From Scedosporium boydii (Eukaryota > Ascomycota > Sordariomycetes > Microascales > Microascaceae): a stretch of DNA of 64,000 nucleotides. The first letter of the stretch is position 1. Each line of letters starts with the position of its first letter. Under the pieces are notes generated by a model. The model ran no database searches. It saw only the letters and a list, made by a program, of their open reading frames with translations, and was not told the DNA's origin. The stretch lies in the NCBI GenBank assembly GCA_002221725.1, contig NJFT01000013.1, forward strand, positions 296,565 to 360,564, given 5' to 3'. Made by a program: the position numbers and the translations under genes. Below, in pieces: positions 1 to 12,103 of this stretch.

Positions 1-62
1 TTTATATCTTTTAATTTTATAATATTTCTTTATAATATTATTTTACTTAAATATAGTAATAT
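1..62 (+). repeat. 3' end of a Gypsy LTR, cut by the window edge
   Basis: The first 62 bases match the last part of the long terminal repeat seen complete at 5311-5958, 11328-11962 and 13984-14720. All of them end in TTACTTAAATATAGTAATA. Only this terminal piece is in the window. The bases are almost all A and T, as expected after RIP. Confidence 0.75.
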
Positions 63-640
63 AAAATAAGTAATTATTACTATTAATAAAATAGAGAAGC
101 TATATAAGTAGGTTATAAAAGAGCTCTAGTTTATATAATAATATATAAAATATTATATAGACTAGAAATAGATTAAAAAACTAATTCTTAAAAGGGGGAG
201 CAAGGTCTAACTACTTTAAAAGAAGCTAAAAATAAAGGACCCCTAGATTAAGATAATATAATTAAATAATAAACTTAATTATTAAAAACTAGGACCTTTT
301 TTTATTAAATATAAGATTTTAAAAGTTAACTATAAACTTAAACTATTAAAAAGTATAGATAACTACCTAGTATTCTATATAGCCTTACTTAAACTAGTAT
401 ATAAAGATATACTACTTAGGAAATTAATATAAATTGAAGCTTAAAAGAAGAAATCTTTAAAATAAAAAAGATTTTTAACTTTTAATATTATAAAGAAATT
501 ATAAAATACTTAATTAAATAGAAAAACTATAATAAAAGTAAAAATATTTAAAAACTTATTAAATATCTAATAGAGAGCTAGTAACTCCTTACTATATTCT
601 ACTAGAAGAATTTAGTAAAACTAAAGAACCTAAGTTTATA
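63..640 (+). mobile_element. RIP-mutated Gypsy pol 3' fragment
   Basis: This stretch is a diverged copy of 7440-7510 plus 10850-11320, which is the 3' end of the Gypsy pol gene. A translated part around 330-420 reads like the integrase C-terminal segment (YKLKL...NYLVFYIALLKL), resembling the usual YKLELP...HPVFHVSLL pattern. It is broken by many TAA and TAG codons and is not functional. It preserves the empty target site of the hAT insertion found at 7511 in the other copy. Confidence 0.65.
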
Positions 641-1331
641 AAACTATCTCCTAAACCTAAGAAGGACGAATTAATAGGATTAGAGACCTTAAGAAACTAA
701 ATATCTTCTACTATATAAGCTTTCTAAATAGAAAGATAAATATTATCCTTCTTATTTAAATCCTAGATCCCCCTTCTAAATATCTTAAAACTTTTTATTT
801 TAATATTTTTCTTTATCTAATAGATATATACTAAGTAGTTTACTACTATTAATAACTATATTTAAAGAATAAATAATACTTCCTCTACCTCAGCTTCCTC
901 TTTCTCTAGTTTCTTTTACTCTTATAAAAGACAAATAACTAGAAAAAAATAAGTTAGTTACTAGGAAAGAGGGCAGGGAAAGAAGCAAACCTACAAGTTA
1001 AGGCTATAAAAACCTTATTATATAATCTACTTTACTATATATACTCTATATACTAAGAGGACTCCTCACTTATTATATATACTTTATTATTTTTAAAATA
1101 ATATATATATAGTATTTTAGTCTTAGTATTTAATAATTAAAGAAAACATATAAAAAATATAAACTAATAGTTAAGAGGTCTACTTATAAGTCTTTAAAGA
1201 TAAAGACTAGAAAGGAAGAAATATTATATTATAACTATATATAGCTAGGGAAGAGGCTAGGTAATTAGAAGTAGTAGAAAAGGATAAACTATAAAACTAT
1301 AATAAAATTATAAAATAAGAGACTACTTATA
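641..1331. other. AT-rich mutated repeat DNA, unassigned
   Basis: No coding frame, RNA gene or recognisable transposon domain is visible here. Base composition and scattered TAA/TAG codons match the flanking mutated repeats, so it is probably decayed transposon sequence. Confidence 0.5.
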
Positions 1332-1470
1332 TAAGATTATAGTAAGCTATAAGTAATCTAAATTATATAGTATTATAGTAAGCTACAAGTAATCTAGATT
1401 ATATAAGATTATAATAAGCTAAAAGTAATCTAAATTAAATAGGATTATAATAAGTTAAGGTAATCTAAAG
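1332..1470. repeat. Tandem array, about 36-bp unit, 4 copies
   Basis: Four imperfect head-to-tail copies of a unit of about 36 bases are visible, each with the core ATTATAGTAAGCTATAAGTA followed by ATCTAAATTA. Differences between copies are mostly C/T or G/A changes. No spacers separate them. Confidence 0.7.
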
Positions 1471-1479
1471 AGAGCTTAA

Positions 1480-1700
1480 AAGAAAATATTTATATAAGCT
1501 ATAGTTTTCTCTATATATCTAATTTATCTTTTAATATTCTCTAGTAGTTAATATAAGTAACTACTATAACTTATACTTATATATATACTTTTACTATATT
1601 ATTATAAATACTACTTAATTATCTTATTTACTATTAACAGGCCCCTACGACCCTGATACTAGCTGTACCTACCTAATATCTAATTAATTAACCGGTTCCT
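1480..1700 (-). mobile_element. Second LTR family, end plus internal junction
   Basis: The sequence to about 1643 recurs at 13255-13410 in the same orientation and inverted at about 14795-14960. Just after TATTAACA it changes to GGCCCCTACGACCCTGATAC, a patch retaining more G and C. This fits an LTR edge joined to internal sequence of a second LTR element read on the minus strand, so the GGGGCC side may be its polypurine tract. Family identity is not certain. Confidence 0.45.
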
Positions 1701-1843
1701 AGTATTAAAAATATAATAGTTTTAAGCTAGTTTTATAATTTTAAGCTAGTTCTAAGCTAGTTTTAGTTTTATAGTTTTTAACTAATTTTTTATAGTAAAA
1801 TAATTTTTTTAGTAAGTTATTTCTACTTAAATATAATAATATC

Positions 1844-2928
1844 TTAAAGTTATAAAGAAAAATAAAAGAAGAATAGTTTTTTACTATTAAGAATTCTTAA
1901 GGAAAGGAAGAAGTAAAAGAAAGAGAAAAAAAAGATATAAAGAAGTAATTATATTAAAGTAATGTCTATATAGTTCTTATTCTTCTATTTCTAAAGCTAG
2001 AAGGAAAGAGAGAGAAAATAAGTCTATATATAAACGATTTTTTTCTATAGAAAGATCGAAAAGTGACTTTGTTACTTCTTAGATACTTAGAACTCGAACA
2101 CGCTATTAAATATATTATTTAAGTACCTATATTATTAAATATATTATTATTATATAGAGAATAGTAAGTAAAAAGTATTTTTAGTAAAATTCTAGTTAAG
2201 TAAAATAGTAGATTTCGCGGTATAGATCTCGCGGTGTAGATTTCGCGGTGTAGAATGAAAGTATAGAATAGAAAATGGGAATAGTTACTAATTAATAGTA
2301 AGTAGTAAAGAGAAATTAAGAGAATTGCTTATTTTATTAAATTTTAATTTTAAGAAAGAATTTCTAGTTCTTTTATATTTTTATTTTCTTAGTATAAGTT
2401 ACTTACTTATAACTAGGTATTTTTATTCTTAGTTTCGAGATTATTATATTCCGGTTTCGAAATTATCTTATTTTAATTTTATTTTCGGTTTTTAATATTA
2501 GAATTATTTTATTTATTTTAGTTTTTAATATTAAAATTATCTTATTTTAGTTTTCAATATTAAAATTATCCTTTTCTAGTTTTAACTATTTCTATTAGTT
2601 TTATATATTAGTTTTATATAGTTTTTATACTATAAAGTATATATATATATATATATAATAGTTTTTATAATAAAATATATTATATTTTTATTTTTATTTC
2701 TTAGTTTTTAAAAAGTTATTTTTAAGTTTTTAGTAAAGCTTTATTTTTAAGTTTCTTATTCTAGTCTAGAAGCTACGTTTCTATTTTAGTTCTTTTAGAA
2801 GCTAGATTCCTTTCTAATTCTTTTAAAAACTAGTTTTTAAAATAACTTCTTTTTATTTTATATTTTTATTTTTATTTTCTTTATAAAGTTATTTTATATT
2901 TAAATATAGATACTTAAATATAGTAATA
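1844..2928 (+). repeat. Gypsy LTR copy interrupted by a smaller repeat
   Basis: The left part (1844 to about 2135) and the right part (about 2676-2928) match the first and last parts of the LTR at 5311-5958. Between them lies about 540 bases of another repeat, which also occurs inverted near 6785-7250. This is therefore an LTR into which a second element inserted. RIP-type changes are frequent. Confidence 0.6.
2136..2675. repeat. Dispersed repeat with short GTAGATTTCGCGGT repeats
   Basis: This segment sits inside an LTR copy. It contains three close copies of GTAGATTTCGCGGT-like sequence at 2208-2260 and a TA dinucleotide run near 2638-2660. An inverted copy occupies about 6785-7250, inside the Gypsy integrase. 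It may be a solo LTR or a MITE-like element. No coding capacity is seen. Confidence 0.55.
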
Positions 2929-3114
2929 ATTTATATTAAAGTATTAGCTTTTTATTTTATTTTCTTTATTTAGTAATTTAGTTTATTATTATTATATAAT
3001 TATATATATATTATCTAGAAAATTATATTAAAGTAATTAAATAATATTTCTAATTATTTTATAGTTATATTAGCTTTTTAAACTTAAGTATATTATTTTA
3101 AGATTATAAAAAAA

Positions 3115-3762
3115 AATTAAAAAAAAAAAAAATAGTTTTTTATTATTAAGAATTTCTTAAGGAAAGAAAGAAGTAAAAAAAAGAGAAAATAAAGGTATAA
3201 AGAAGTAATTATATTAAAATAGTATCTATATAGTCTCTATTCTTCTATTTCTAAAGCTAGAAGGAAAGGGGGAGGAAACAAGTTTATTTATAGACGATTT
3301 CTTCTTATAGAAAGATCGAAAAGTAACTTCGTTACTTCTTAAATACTCTAGAACTCGAACACGCTATCAAATATATTATTTCAGTACCTATGTTATCAAA
3401 TACGTTATTTTAAAAGTTTTTATTATTAAATATATTATATTTTTATTTTTATTTCTTAGTTATATTAAAAATAAGTTTTTAAGTTTACTATTAAACTTTG
3501 TTTCTATTTGTATTTTCGGTTCTCGGAAAGTTATTTTTAGGTTTTTTATCTTAGTTTTTCTAGAAGCCGTGTTTTTATTTTGATTCTTTTAGAAGCTAAG
3601 TTTTTGTTCTAGTTCTTCTAGAGGCTAGGTTTCTATTTTAGTTCTTCTGGGCTTGTATTCTAGTTCTTTTAAAAACTAGTTTTTAGAATAACTTCTTTTT
3701 ATTTATATTTTTAATTTTATAATATTTTTTTATAAAGTTATTTTACTTAAATATAGTAATAA
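3115..3762 (+). repeat. Gypsy LTR, candidate 5' LTR of the 3.1-12.0 kb element
   Basis: The segment matches the LTR copies at 5311 and 11328 along its whole length. It directly precedes readable Gypsy pol sequence on the same strand, so it is the natural 5' LTR of that element. The matching 3' LTR would be 11328-11962. Its start is blurred by a poly-A stretch near 3110-3130. Confidence 0.55.
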
Positions 3763-5310
3763 AAACTAGGTAAAGTTTAGAAAATAATTTAACTACTAAG
3801 TAGTATTAACTAGAAAAGTTACTTTTAAGTAAACTAAAAGCCTTTAAAATAATAATTTACTTTAAAGTACTTATTATATAAAATTTAAACTACTTATTAA
3901 AAAAAAGAAAATATAAATAAATATATATAATAAAAGCTATAATAAGCTTTAAAACTTTATTAATAATAAGAAAACTACTATAATATATACTAAAGAAATA
4001 TTAGAAATATAATAAGGTATTTATTAAAAAATTAGAAACTAGATTACTAAAACATAGCTAATAGGGTTATAAGATATTATTAAAGAAAAGTATATAACGA
4101 AAGTTTATATTTATTTATAACTTTAATAAAGTATAACTTAAAGTATTCTAAGAATATATTAAAGAAATACTTGGAAAAGGATATGTTTAGCTATTAATAT
4201 TACTAGCTAGATATTTTATTCTTTTTATATTTAAAAAGAATAAGAAGTTATAGATATATATAGACTATTAATAACTAAATAATATTATAGTAAAGAACTA
4301 ATATTTACTACCTTTAATCTTTAAGCTTTAAGATAGGCTTTAGGAAGCTTAATAATTTATAATATTAAATTTAAAAGGAGTTTATAATTTAGTCTATATT
4401 AAAGAAAGTAATAAGTAGAAGATAGCTTTTTAAACTTAATATAGCTACTTTAAGTATTTAGTTATACTTTTTAAATTAATTAATACTTTAGCTAGCTTTT
4501 AGATAATAATTAATTATATATTATAAGAATATTTAGATTAATTTAAAGTAGTATATCTTAATTATATTTTTATCTACTTAAAAAAAATTAAAGAATATAG
4601 AAAATATATATATATAAAGTTTTCTAAAAACTAGAAAAAGTAAAACTACTAGTTAAAGTTATTAAATATAAATTTTATAAGTAAGAGATAAACTTTTTTA
4701 AATATATTATTTAATTAGAAAAATCTAAATATAAAGATTAAAATTAAAGTTATCTTAGATTAGCTAATACTAATTAATATTATATAAGTTAAAGGATTTC
4801 TTAGATTTTTTAACTACTACTATAGGTTCTTAAAGGACTATAGTAAGAAAGTTAAAGTATTTATAAACTTAATAAAAAAAGACAATCTCTTTAAATAGAG
4901 ACCTAAAGAATAAAAAGTATTTTAAAAAGCTAAGTAAACTATAAGTAAATAACTAGTTCTTATTAAAATAGATTTTATAAAACTATTTAAAATTAAAATA
5001 GATATCTTAGATTATAGTATAAAAATGTAATTAAAGTAATAAGATAAAGATAATAAAATTAAGCTTATAGCTTTTATATTTAAAAAGCTTAATAAACTAA
5101 AGCTATAATATATTATATTTAATAAAGAATTTATAGCTATTATTAAAGCTTTTAAAGAATAGAAGTATTACTTAGTTAATATTAAATACCTTATTATAAT
5201 TTACTTAGATTATAAAAACTTTATAAGATATATAATAACTAAGAAACTTAATTAATAGTAAGTTTAAAAAGTAGAAGAACTATTAAAATATAATTTTAGA
5301 ATTATATATT
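3763..5310 (+). mobile_element. Ty3/Gypsy pol remnant: reverse transcriptase and RNase H
   Basis: Read on the plus strand with stop codons ignored, about 4310-4570 gives a reverse transcriptase core (KGVYNLVYIKE, then VVYLNY where YLDD is expected). About 4760-5290 gives the thumb and RNase H segment (GFLRFFNYYYRFLKDYSKK, then FNKEFIAIIKAFKE). Most lost residues are explained by C-to-T or G-to-A changes typical of RIP. The frame is full of stops and dead. The RNase H segment stops abruptly at an inserted LTR at 5311, and pol resumes after 5958. No gag region was recognised upstream. Confidence 0.8.
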
Positions 5311-5958
5311 CTTAAAGTTATAAAGAGAAATAAAAGAAAGATAGTTTTTTACTATTAAAAATTTCTTAAGAAAAGAAAAAAGTAAAAAAAAGGGAAAATA
5401 AAGGTATAAAGAAGTAATTATATTAGAATAGTGTCTATGTAGTTCTTATTCTTCTCTTTCTAAAGCTAGAAGGAAAGGGGGAGGAAACAGGTCTATATAT
5501 AGACGATTTCTTCTTATAGAAAGATTAAAAAGTAACTTCGTTATTTCTTAGATGCCCTAGAACTCGAACACGTCATCAAATACATCGTTCGAGTACTTAC
5601 GTCATCGAACACATCGTTCGAGTACTTACGTCATCGAATATATTATATTTTATTTTTATTTCTTAGTTCTCGAAAAGTTATTTTTAGGTTTCTTATTTTA
5701 GTTCTTCTAGAAGCTACGTTTCTATTTTAGTTCTTTTAGAAACTAAGTTTCTATTTTAGTTCTTCTAGAAGTTTCTATTCTAGTTCTTTCAGTTCTTCCA
5801 GAGGCTAGGTTTCTATTCTACTTCTTCTAGGCCTTTATTTTAGTTCTTTTAAAAACTAGTTTTTTTTTCTTTTTTTTTAAAATAACTTCTTTTTTATTTT
5901 ATATCTTTTAATTTTATAATATTTCTTCATAATATTATTTTACTTAAATATAGTAATA
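5311..5958 (+). repeat. Solo LTR inserted inside Gypsy pol
   Basis: A complete LTR of about 650 bases lies between the RNase H and integrase segments of one pol gene, where no LTR belongs. It is best explained as a solo LTR, left by recombination of an inserted element of the same family. It retains a tandem pair of ATCGTTCGAGTACTTACGTC units at 5575-5635 and TTCTTCTAG-rich repeats at 5700-5840. Confidence 0.65.
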
Positions 5959-7510
5959 TATATATTAAAGAAAAAAAAAATAGAAAAGTAAATACTTTTA
6001 GCTAATACTTTAATTATTTCTAAAAGATATTTAAAGAAATATAGATTATACTATATTAAGATAATAAAGGTAACCTATAATAAATTATAATAATTTACTA
6101 AATTAATTAAAACTAGAAGCTATTTAATAAAATAAAGAAGAAATAAAGAGAGGTTATAAATTTATATACTATAAAGTCCTTTTATATTATTTTAATATAA
6201 GAAAATAAATAGCTTATAATATTAAAATAGAAAATTAAGAGTTACTAGTAATTTTACTAACTATATCTTTTAAGAAATATATAAATTACTATTATATAGC
6301 TATTTAAACTTTAAAAAGACATTTAAAATCTTTAGAAGAAACTACTAAATAAACTATAGCTTTAAGTACTTTAAGTATTTAGTTAAGATATATAATTATT
6401 ATATATAAAATAAGATATTATAATATAAAACTTATAAAAAACTATAGTTAATATTAGTATTAGAAGTATTATAATAGAAAATTATTATTAGTTTTATTAT
6501 TAAATTACTTAAATTTAAAGACTTAGCTAGTAAAATAAAATATAATAATATTATAATAGTAGTTAATAAATTAATAAAATATATTTACTTTATATTATAT
6601 AATAAAACTATAAAGGTACTATAGTTTACTAAGTTATTTTTATAAATAGTAATAGTAAATTATAATTTACTAGAAGAAATTAATTTAAATAGAGGTAGTA
6701 TATTTATCTTATATTTCTAGTAGAGCTTATTAGATAAAATAGAAATTAATTATAAGCTCTTTACTATATATTATTTAAAAATATAAAAGTTATTATAAAA
6801 ACTATTTTATATCTATATATATATATATACTTTATAGTATAAGAAATATATAAAGCTAATATATAAAACTAATATATAAAACTAATATATAAAATTAATA
6901 AAAATAGTTAAAACCGGAAAAGAATAATTGGGATATCGAAAACTGAAAATAAAACTAGAATAAGATAATTCCGAAACCGGAATATAATAATCCCGAAACT
7001 AAGAATAAAAACACTTAGTTATAAGTAAGTAACTTATACTAAGAAAATAAAAATATAAAAGAATTAAAAATTCTCTCTTAGAACTAAAATAAAATAGAAT
7101 AAGTAATTCTTTTAACTTTTTCTTATTACCTACTTTAGTAATTATTAATTAGTTACTATTTCTATTTTTTATTCTACACCGCGAAATCTACTATTATACT
7201 TAACTATAATTTTATTAAAAATACTTTTACTTACTATTTTCCTTTTACTACTTATATAACTATAATAAAACTAAGTAGAGTAAATAAATTAGATATTTAA
7301 AATATACTTATAATATTATATTAACTAGGAGTAGGATAATTAGGTATTTTTACTATCTTTAATTAATATATTAAAAAGTATTAAACTATTACTATTTTAT
7401 ATAAATTATAGTATTAAATTCTAAATAAGATTTAAGCTAGTAAAGATAAAATTCTAAATAGAATAAGTAATTATTACTACTAATAAAATAAAAGAATTAT
7501 ATAAGTAACT
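5959..7510 (+). mobile_element. Gypsy pol remnant: integrase, interrupted
   Basis: The pol reading continues after the solo LTR. About 6480-6785 translates, through stops, to an integrase core (VVNKLIKYIYF, then NRGSIFILYF and YKLFTIYYL), resembling the D-x-D-R-G-S pattern of Gypsy integrases. An inverted copy of the 2136-2675 repeat interrupts it at about 6785-7250. Integrase-like sequence then resumes (RVNKLDI) and runs to the hAT insertion at 7511. The last ten bases, 7501-7510, are the left target-site duplication of the hAT element. Confidence 0.7.
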
Positions 7511-7648
7511 AGGATTATAATTTTAGTTTCTAGTTTTTAGTCTTTAGTTTAGAAAAAAAAACTAACTAAAATAGTTTCAGCTTTAAAAAAATACTAACTA
7601 GACTAGTTTTAATATAAACTAAAACTAACTAAAAAAAAACTAAAAAAC

Positions 7649-7679
<31 letters not shown>

Positions 7680-10600
7680 ATAAAAACTTTAACTTTAAAA
7701 ACAATTTTTAAATTTTAAATTTAATTTAAAATTTTTATAAAAATGTTTAATTAATACTAATATTATATACTATTTTATAAAATATAAATATATATTTATT
7801 TTTAATAAAATTCTCGAATATTTTAGAAAGTTCTATTAGATTTTATATAATTCTATCTACTTCTATTATATTCTAGTATATTCTATAATATTCTAGTATA
7901 GTCTAGTATTTACTATTATAGTCTACTATACTCTAATATATTCTAGAAATTTCTAGAAATTTCTATTAAGTTTTAAAATTTTTAAGAAATTCTAAAAAAT
8001 TCTACTAAACTCTACTAAGTTTTATTTTTATATTTTTAGAATATTCGAAATTAGACTTTAAAAAACTATATAAAGAAAGATAATTTCCTTTTATAAACTC
8101 TTTTTTTCTTTTTATTTTTCCTTATAAAAATAATTATAATTATAATTATAATTATATTTCTTAAACTATATTTATAACTATTACTATTATTATAATTATA
8201 TTATTTATAATAAATTCTTCTTTTAATACCGAGTCTATATATAATAAATCTAAAGACTCTTATTATATATTATAAAAAGAAATATAACTTATTATATTTA
8301 TAATACTTATTTCTATTACCTCTATTCCTATTATTATTAATTCTACTACTAATAATAACTAATATAAAGATTCTATTTATAATAGTTCTACTTATATATT
8401 AGATAATTCTAATATTTATATATTTAAAAACGGATTATTTACTAGAACTTTATTAACTATTAATTATAGTAAGGAAAGAGAAACGCTTATAAAGTATATA
8501 TTATATAATTATAATAAAATAACTATAATTAAAGGCTTTTAGTCTTCTAATTTTATATATTGTTATTAAAATAAGTATCCTACTATAGCTTATAGTATAA
8601 AAATAGAAAGTTATCTTATTAAAAGAGCTAATATATCTAATATAACTAGTTTTTTTAATATTATAGCTTCTACTTCTTAAAAATAGTAAAGAACTAATAC
8701 TATTATAAATAATAGTACTAGTTTAATTAATAAATTTAATAAAGATAAAGCTTATAATAAAATATTAAATTTTATTATAAGTAATAATCTTTCTTTTAAT
8801 ATTCTTAACTTTAAGTTATTTTCTAGCTTATTAAGCTATTATAATAAGCAAAATCTAACTATAAACTATTGAAAAATTAAAAATATATTAGAAAATATAT
8901 ATAATACGTATTTATCTAATATAAATAATAAATTAAAACTTAATAAAGAAAGTTATAGGTTTTTTTTATTAACTTTTAATATATAGACTTCAAATACTTA
9001 AAATAGCTATTTTAATATTATATTATCTTATATAGATAATAGTTTTAACTTAAATTATAAGCTAATTAGTTTTAAAGAATTATTAGAAGCCTATATAGGC
9101 TTATATATTTATACTAACGTTATTAATATTATAAATTTATATACTAATTTATATAATAATATAGTATTATACGAGATAATGTAGTTAATAATAATACTTT
9201 TATAAGTATTTTTAAAAGAAAAACTAATAAAAGTAATTTATTTAATATTAAATATATTATATATATTATTAATCTTATAGTATAAGATATATTATAAGAT
9301 TATATATTAAATACAAAGGCTAAAAATGCTATTAATATATATATAGATACTATTAATAATAATAATACTAATATTATTACTAAAAATAATATTACTATTA
9401 TAGCTAAACTATAAAAATTAGTTACACTTATTAAATATACTTAAAAAAATAAAAAATTACTTCTTAAAGGTATTAATAAATATAAAAAAGAGGGAATTAT
9501 ATCTTTAAACTATAATATTACTAAAATTCCTTTAGATAATACTACTAGATAGAATTCTATATATTATATAATTAAAATAGCCCTTAAATTACAGCCAGCT
9601 ATAATATATATAGCTAATAATACTTAAATTAAAGAATTTAAAAATAATATTTTAAATAAATTAGAATAGCTTTAGTTAAAAGAACTTAAATCTATATTTG
9701 AAATATTTATTAAACCTAGTATTAAATTACAAGGTCAAGTATATACTACTTTAAATATAAGTTTATTATATATTTATCAAATTTATAATAAACTTAATAA
9801 AATAATTAATATATATAAAACTAATAAAACTACTAATTATAGTAGTTATATATTAGCTATTTAAGCTAGTATTAAAAAGCTAGAGAAGTATTTTCCTAAA
9901 AAGATTACTTATTATAAACTTTATATTTTAAATATTATTTTAGATCCTAGATTTAAACTAATATATTTTTAAAATAATGGTTTATTATATCTATATTAAT
10001 CTACTAATATAGTAGATAAAACTACTACTATATTATAATATGAATTTATTAAAGTAAGAAATTTAGTAAATACTTCTAATAGTAATATTTCTTTTGATAA
10101 ATTACAAGATAATATATAATTATTAATATATCTAATAAAGAATCTACTACTTCTTTAGATAAAGATTTATATATAAATACTAGTAATAATAAAGAAGAAT
10201 ATATTACTTATTTAAAAGAAACTACTATTAGTTTAAATATAAACCCTCTTAATTATTAGAAATAAAATAATAGTAGATTTTCTATATTAAGTATTTTAGC
10301 TAGAAAGATTTTAGCTATTCTAGCTACTTAAGCTTCTATTAAAAGTACTTTTAATATAGCAAATAATATTATAACTAAAAGTCGAAATAGACTTAGTTTT
10401 AATACTATAAAATAACTTATACTACTTAAAAGTTGGAGAATTAAAGATTTAAAGGAATTAGAAAGATTATATATTAAAAATAATATTAAAGAAGAAGAAG
10501 AAACTTATTAAAAACTTATTATTTATATATAATATTTAATATATATTTCTTTTATTTTTTTTTTAAAATATTATTTATAATTTTAATTTAATTTTTAAGT

Positions 10601-10839
10601 ATTTAATATAATTATATTTATTAGGTTTATAATTTTTAAAATTATTAAAATTAATTATTTAATTTTTTTTTAAGTTTTTTATAGTTTTTTTCTTAGTTTT
10701 TAGTTTTAATTTTAGTTTTCTTAGTTAGTTTTAGTTTACTTCTATACTAAACTAGACTAGTTTTAGTTTTAGCTTAAACTAACTAAATTAGTTTTAGTTT
10801 TAAGAAAAACTAAACTATTAGTTACTAATTTACAATCTT
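7511..10839 (+). mobile_element. RIP-mutated hAT-family DNA transposon
   Basis: The 3.3-kb element is flanked by the direct repeat ATAAGTAACT (7501-7510 and 10840-10849). Its ends form a degenerate terminal inverted repeat: AGGATTATAA at the left, and AAGATTGTAA when the right end is reverse-complemented. Through stop codons the plus strand reads a BED-finger-like H-C-R-N-K-H-P remnant near 8540-8580, mid-transposase sequence near 8780-9180, and a C-terminal hAT dimerisation domain near 10,240-10,440 (FSILSILARKILAILAT, then IITKSRNRLS). Many stops show it is dead. The uninterrupted target sequence is preserved at about 95-125. Confidence 0.8.
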
Positions 10840-11327
10840 ATAAGTAACTTATAAAAGAATTTTAGTAAATATATAGTAATATATAAAATATTATATAAAC
10901 TAAAAGTAAATTAAGAAACTAACTTTTAAAAGAGGAAGTAAGGTTTAATTATTTTAGAAAAAACTAAAGATAAGAAACTTTTAGATTAAAATAATATAAC
11001 TTAGTAATAATCTTAATTATTAAAAACTAGGACCTTTTTAGTAAAATATAAGGTCTTAGAAGTTAATTATAAGCTTAAGTTACGAGAAAGTATAAATAAC
11101 TATTTAATATTTTATATAATTTTACTTAAACTTATATATAAAAATAATTTATATAGAAAATTAATATAAATTAAAGCTTAAAAAAAAAATTTTTTTAAAG
11201 TAGAAAATATTTTTAATTTTTAATATTATAAAAAGATTATATAATTAAATAGAAAAACTATAATATAAGTAAAAATACTTAAAAACCTATTAAGTCTTTA
11301 GTAAAGAGCTAATAACTTCTTACTTTT
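10840..11327 (+). mobile_element. Gypsy pol 3' end with chromodomain-like tail
   Basis: This continues the pol gene interrupted by the hAT element. The translated plus strand shows the integrase C-terminal pattern (YKVLEVNYKLKLRES, then NNYLIFYIILLKL) and a weak chromodomain-like segment just before the LTR. That suggests a chromovirus-type Gypsy element. A second copy lies at 63-640. Confidence 0.65.
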
Positions 11328-11962
11328 AAAATTATAAAAGAAAATAAAGGAAGAATAGTTTTTTTACTATTAGGAATTTTTAAAGAGGAAAAAGAAGTAA
11401 AAGAAAGGGAAAATAAAGATATAAAAAAGTAATTATATTAGAATAGTGTCTATATAGTCCTTATTCTTCTATTTCTAAAGCTAGAAGGAAAGGGGGAGGA
11501 AATAGGTCTATATATAGACGATTTCTTCCTATAGAAAGATCGAAAAATGACTTTATTACTTCTCAGATGCCCCAGAGCTCGAACACGCTATCAAACACAT
11601 CGTTTAAGTACTTACGTCATCGAACATGTCATGTTTTTATTTTTATTTCTTAGTTCTCGGAAAGTTATTTTTAGGTTTCTTGCTCCGGTTCTTCTAGAAG
11701 CCACGTTTCTATTTCAGTTCTTTTAGAAGCCAAGTTTCTATTCTAGTTCTTCTAGTTCTTCTAGAGGCTGGGTTTCTGTTCTAGTTCTTCTAGTTCTTCC
11801 CGTTCTTCTAGAGGCTGGGTTTCTATTCTAGTTCTTCCAGGCCTTTATTCTAGTTCTTTTAAAAACTAGTTTTTAGAATAACTTCTTCTTTTTTATTTTT
11901 ATTTTATATCTTTTAATTTTATAATATTTATTTATGATATTATTTTACTTAAATATCGTAAT
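11328..11962 (+). repeat. Gypsy LTR, candidate 3' LTR
   Basis: Full-length LTR copy in the same orientation as 3115-3762 and directly downstream of pol. It is less degraded than most copies in its middle part (for example CGAACACGCTATCAAACACA near 11,580). It contains a block of TTCTAGAGGCTGGGTTTCT-type repeats at about 11,690-11,860. Confidence 0.65.
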
Positions 11963-12103
11963 ACTTACTATATTCTATTAAGAAAACCTAATATAATTAA
12001 AAGATCTAATAATACTAAATCTATTAATAAGTTTTAATTAATTTCTAATTTAAAGATAAAGGAAGTAGTACTCTCTATAATATCTTCCTCTACTACCTAT
12101 CTA

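Noticed and set aside
1639..1700. tRNA-like or conserved RNA patch because it keeps G and C
   Set aside because: No cloverleaf or A/B box could be made, and the patch recurs at 13,410 as part of an LTR junction.
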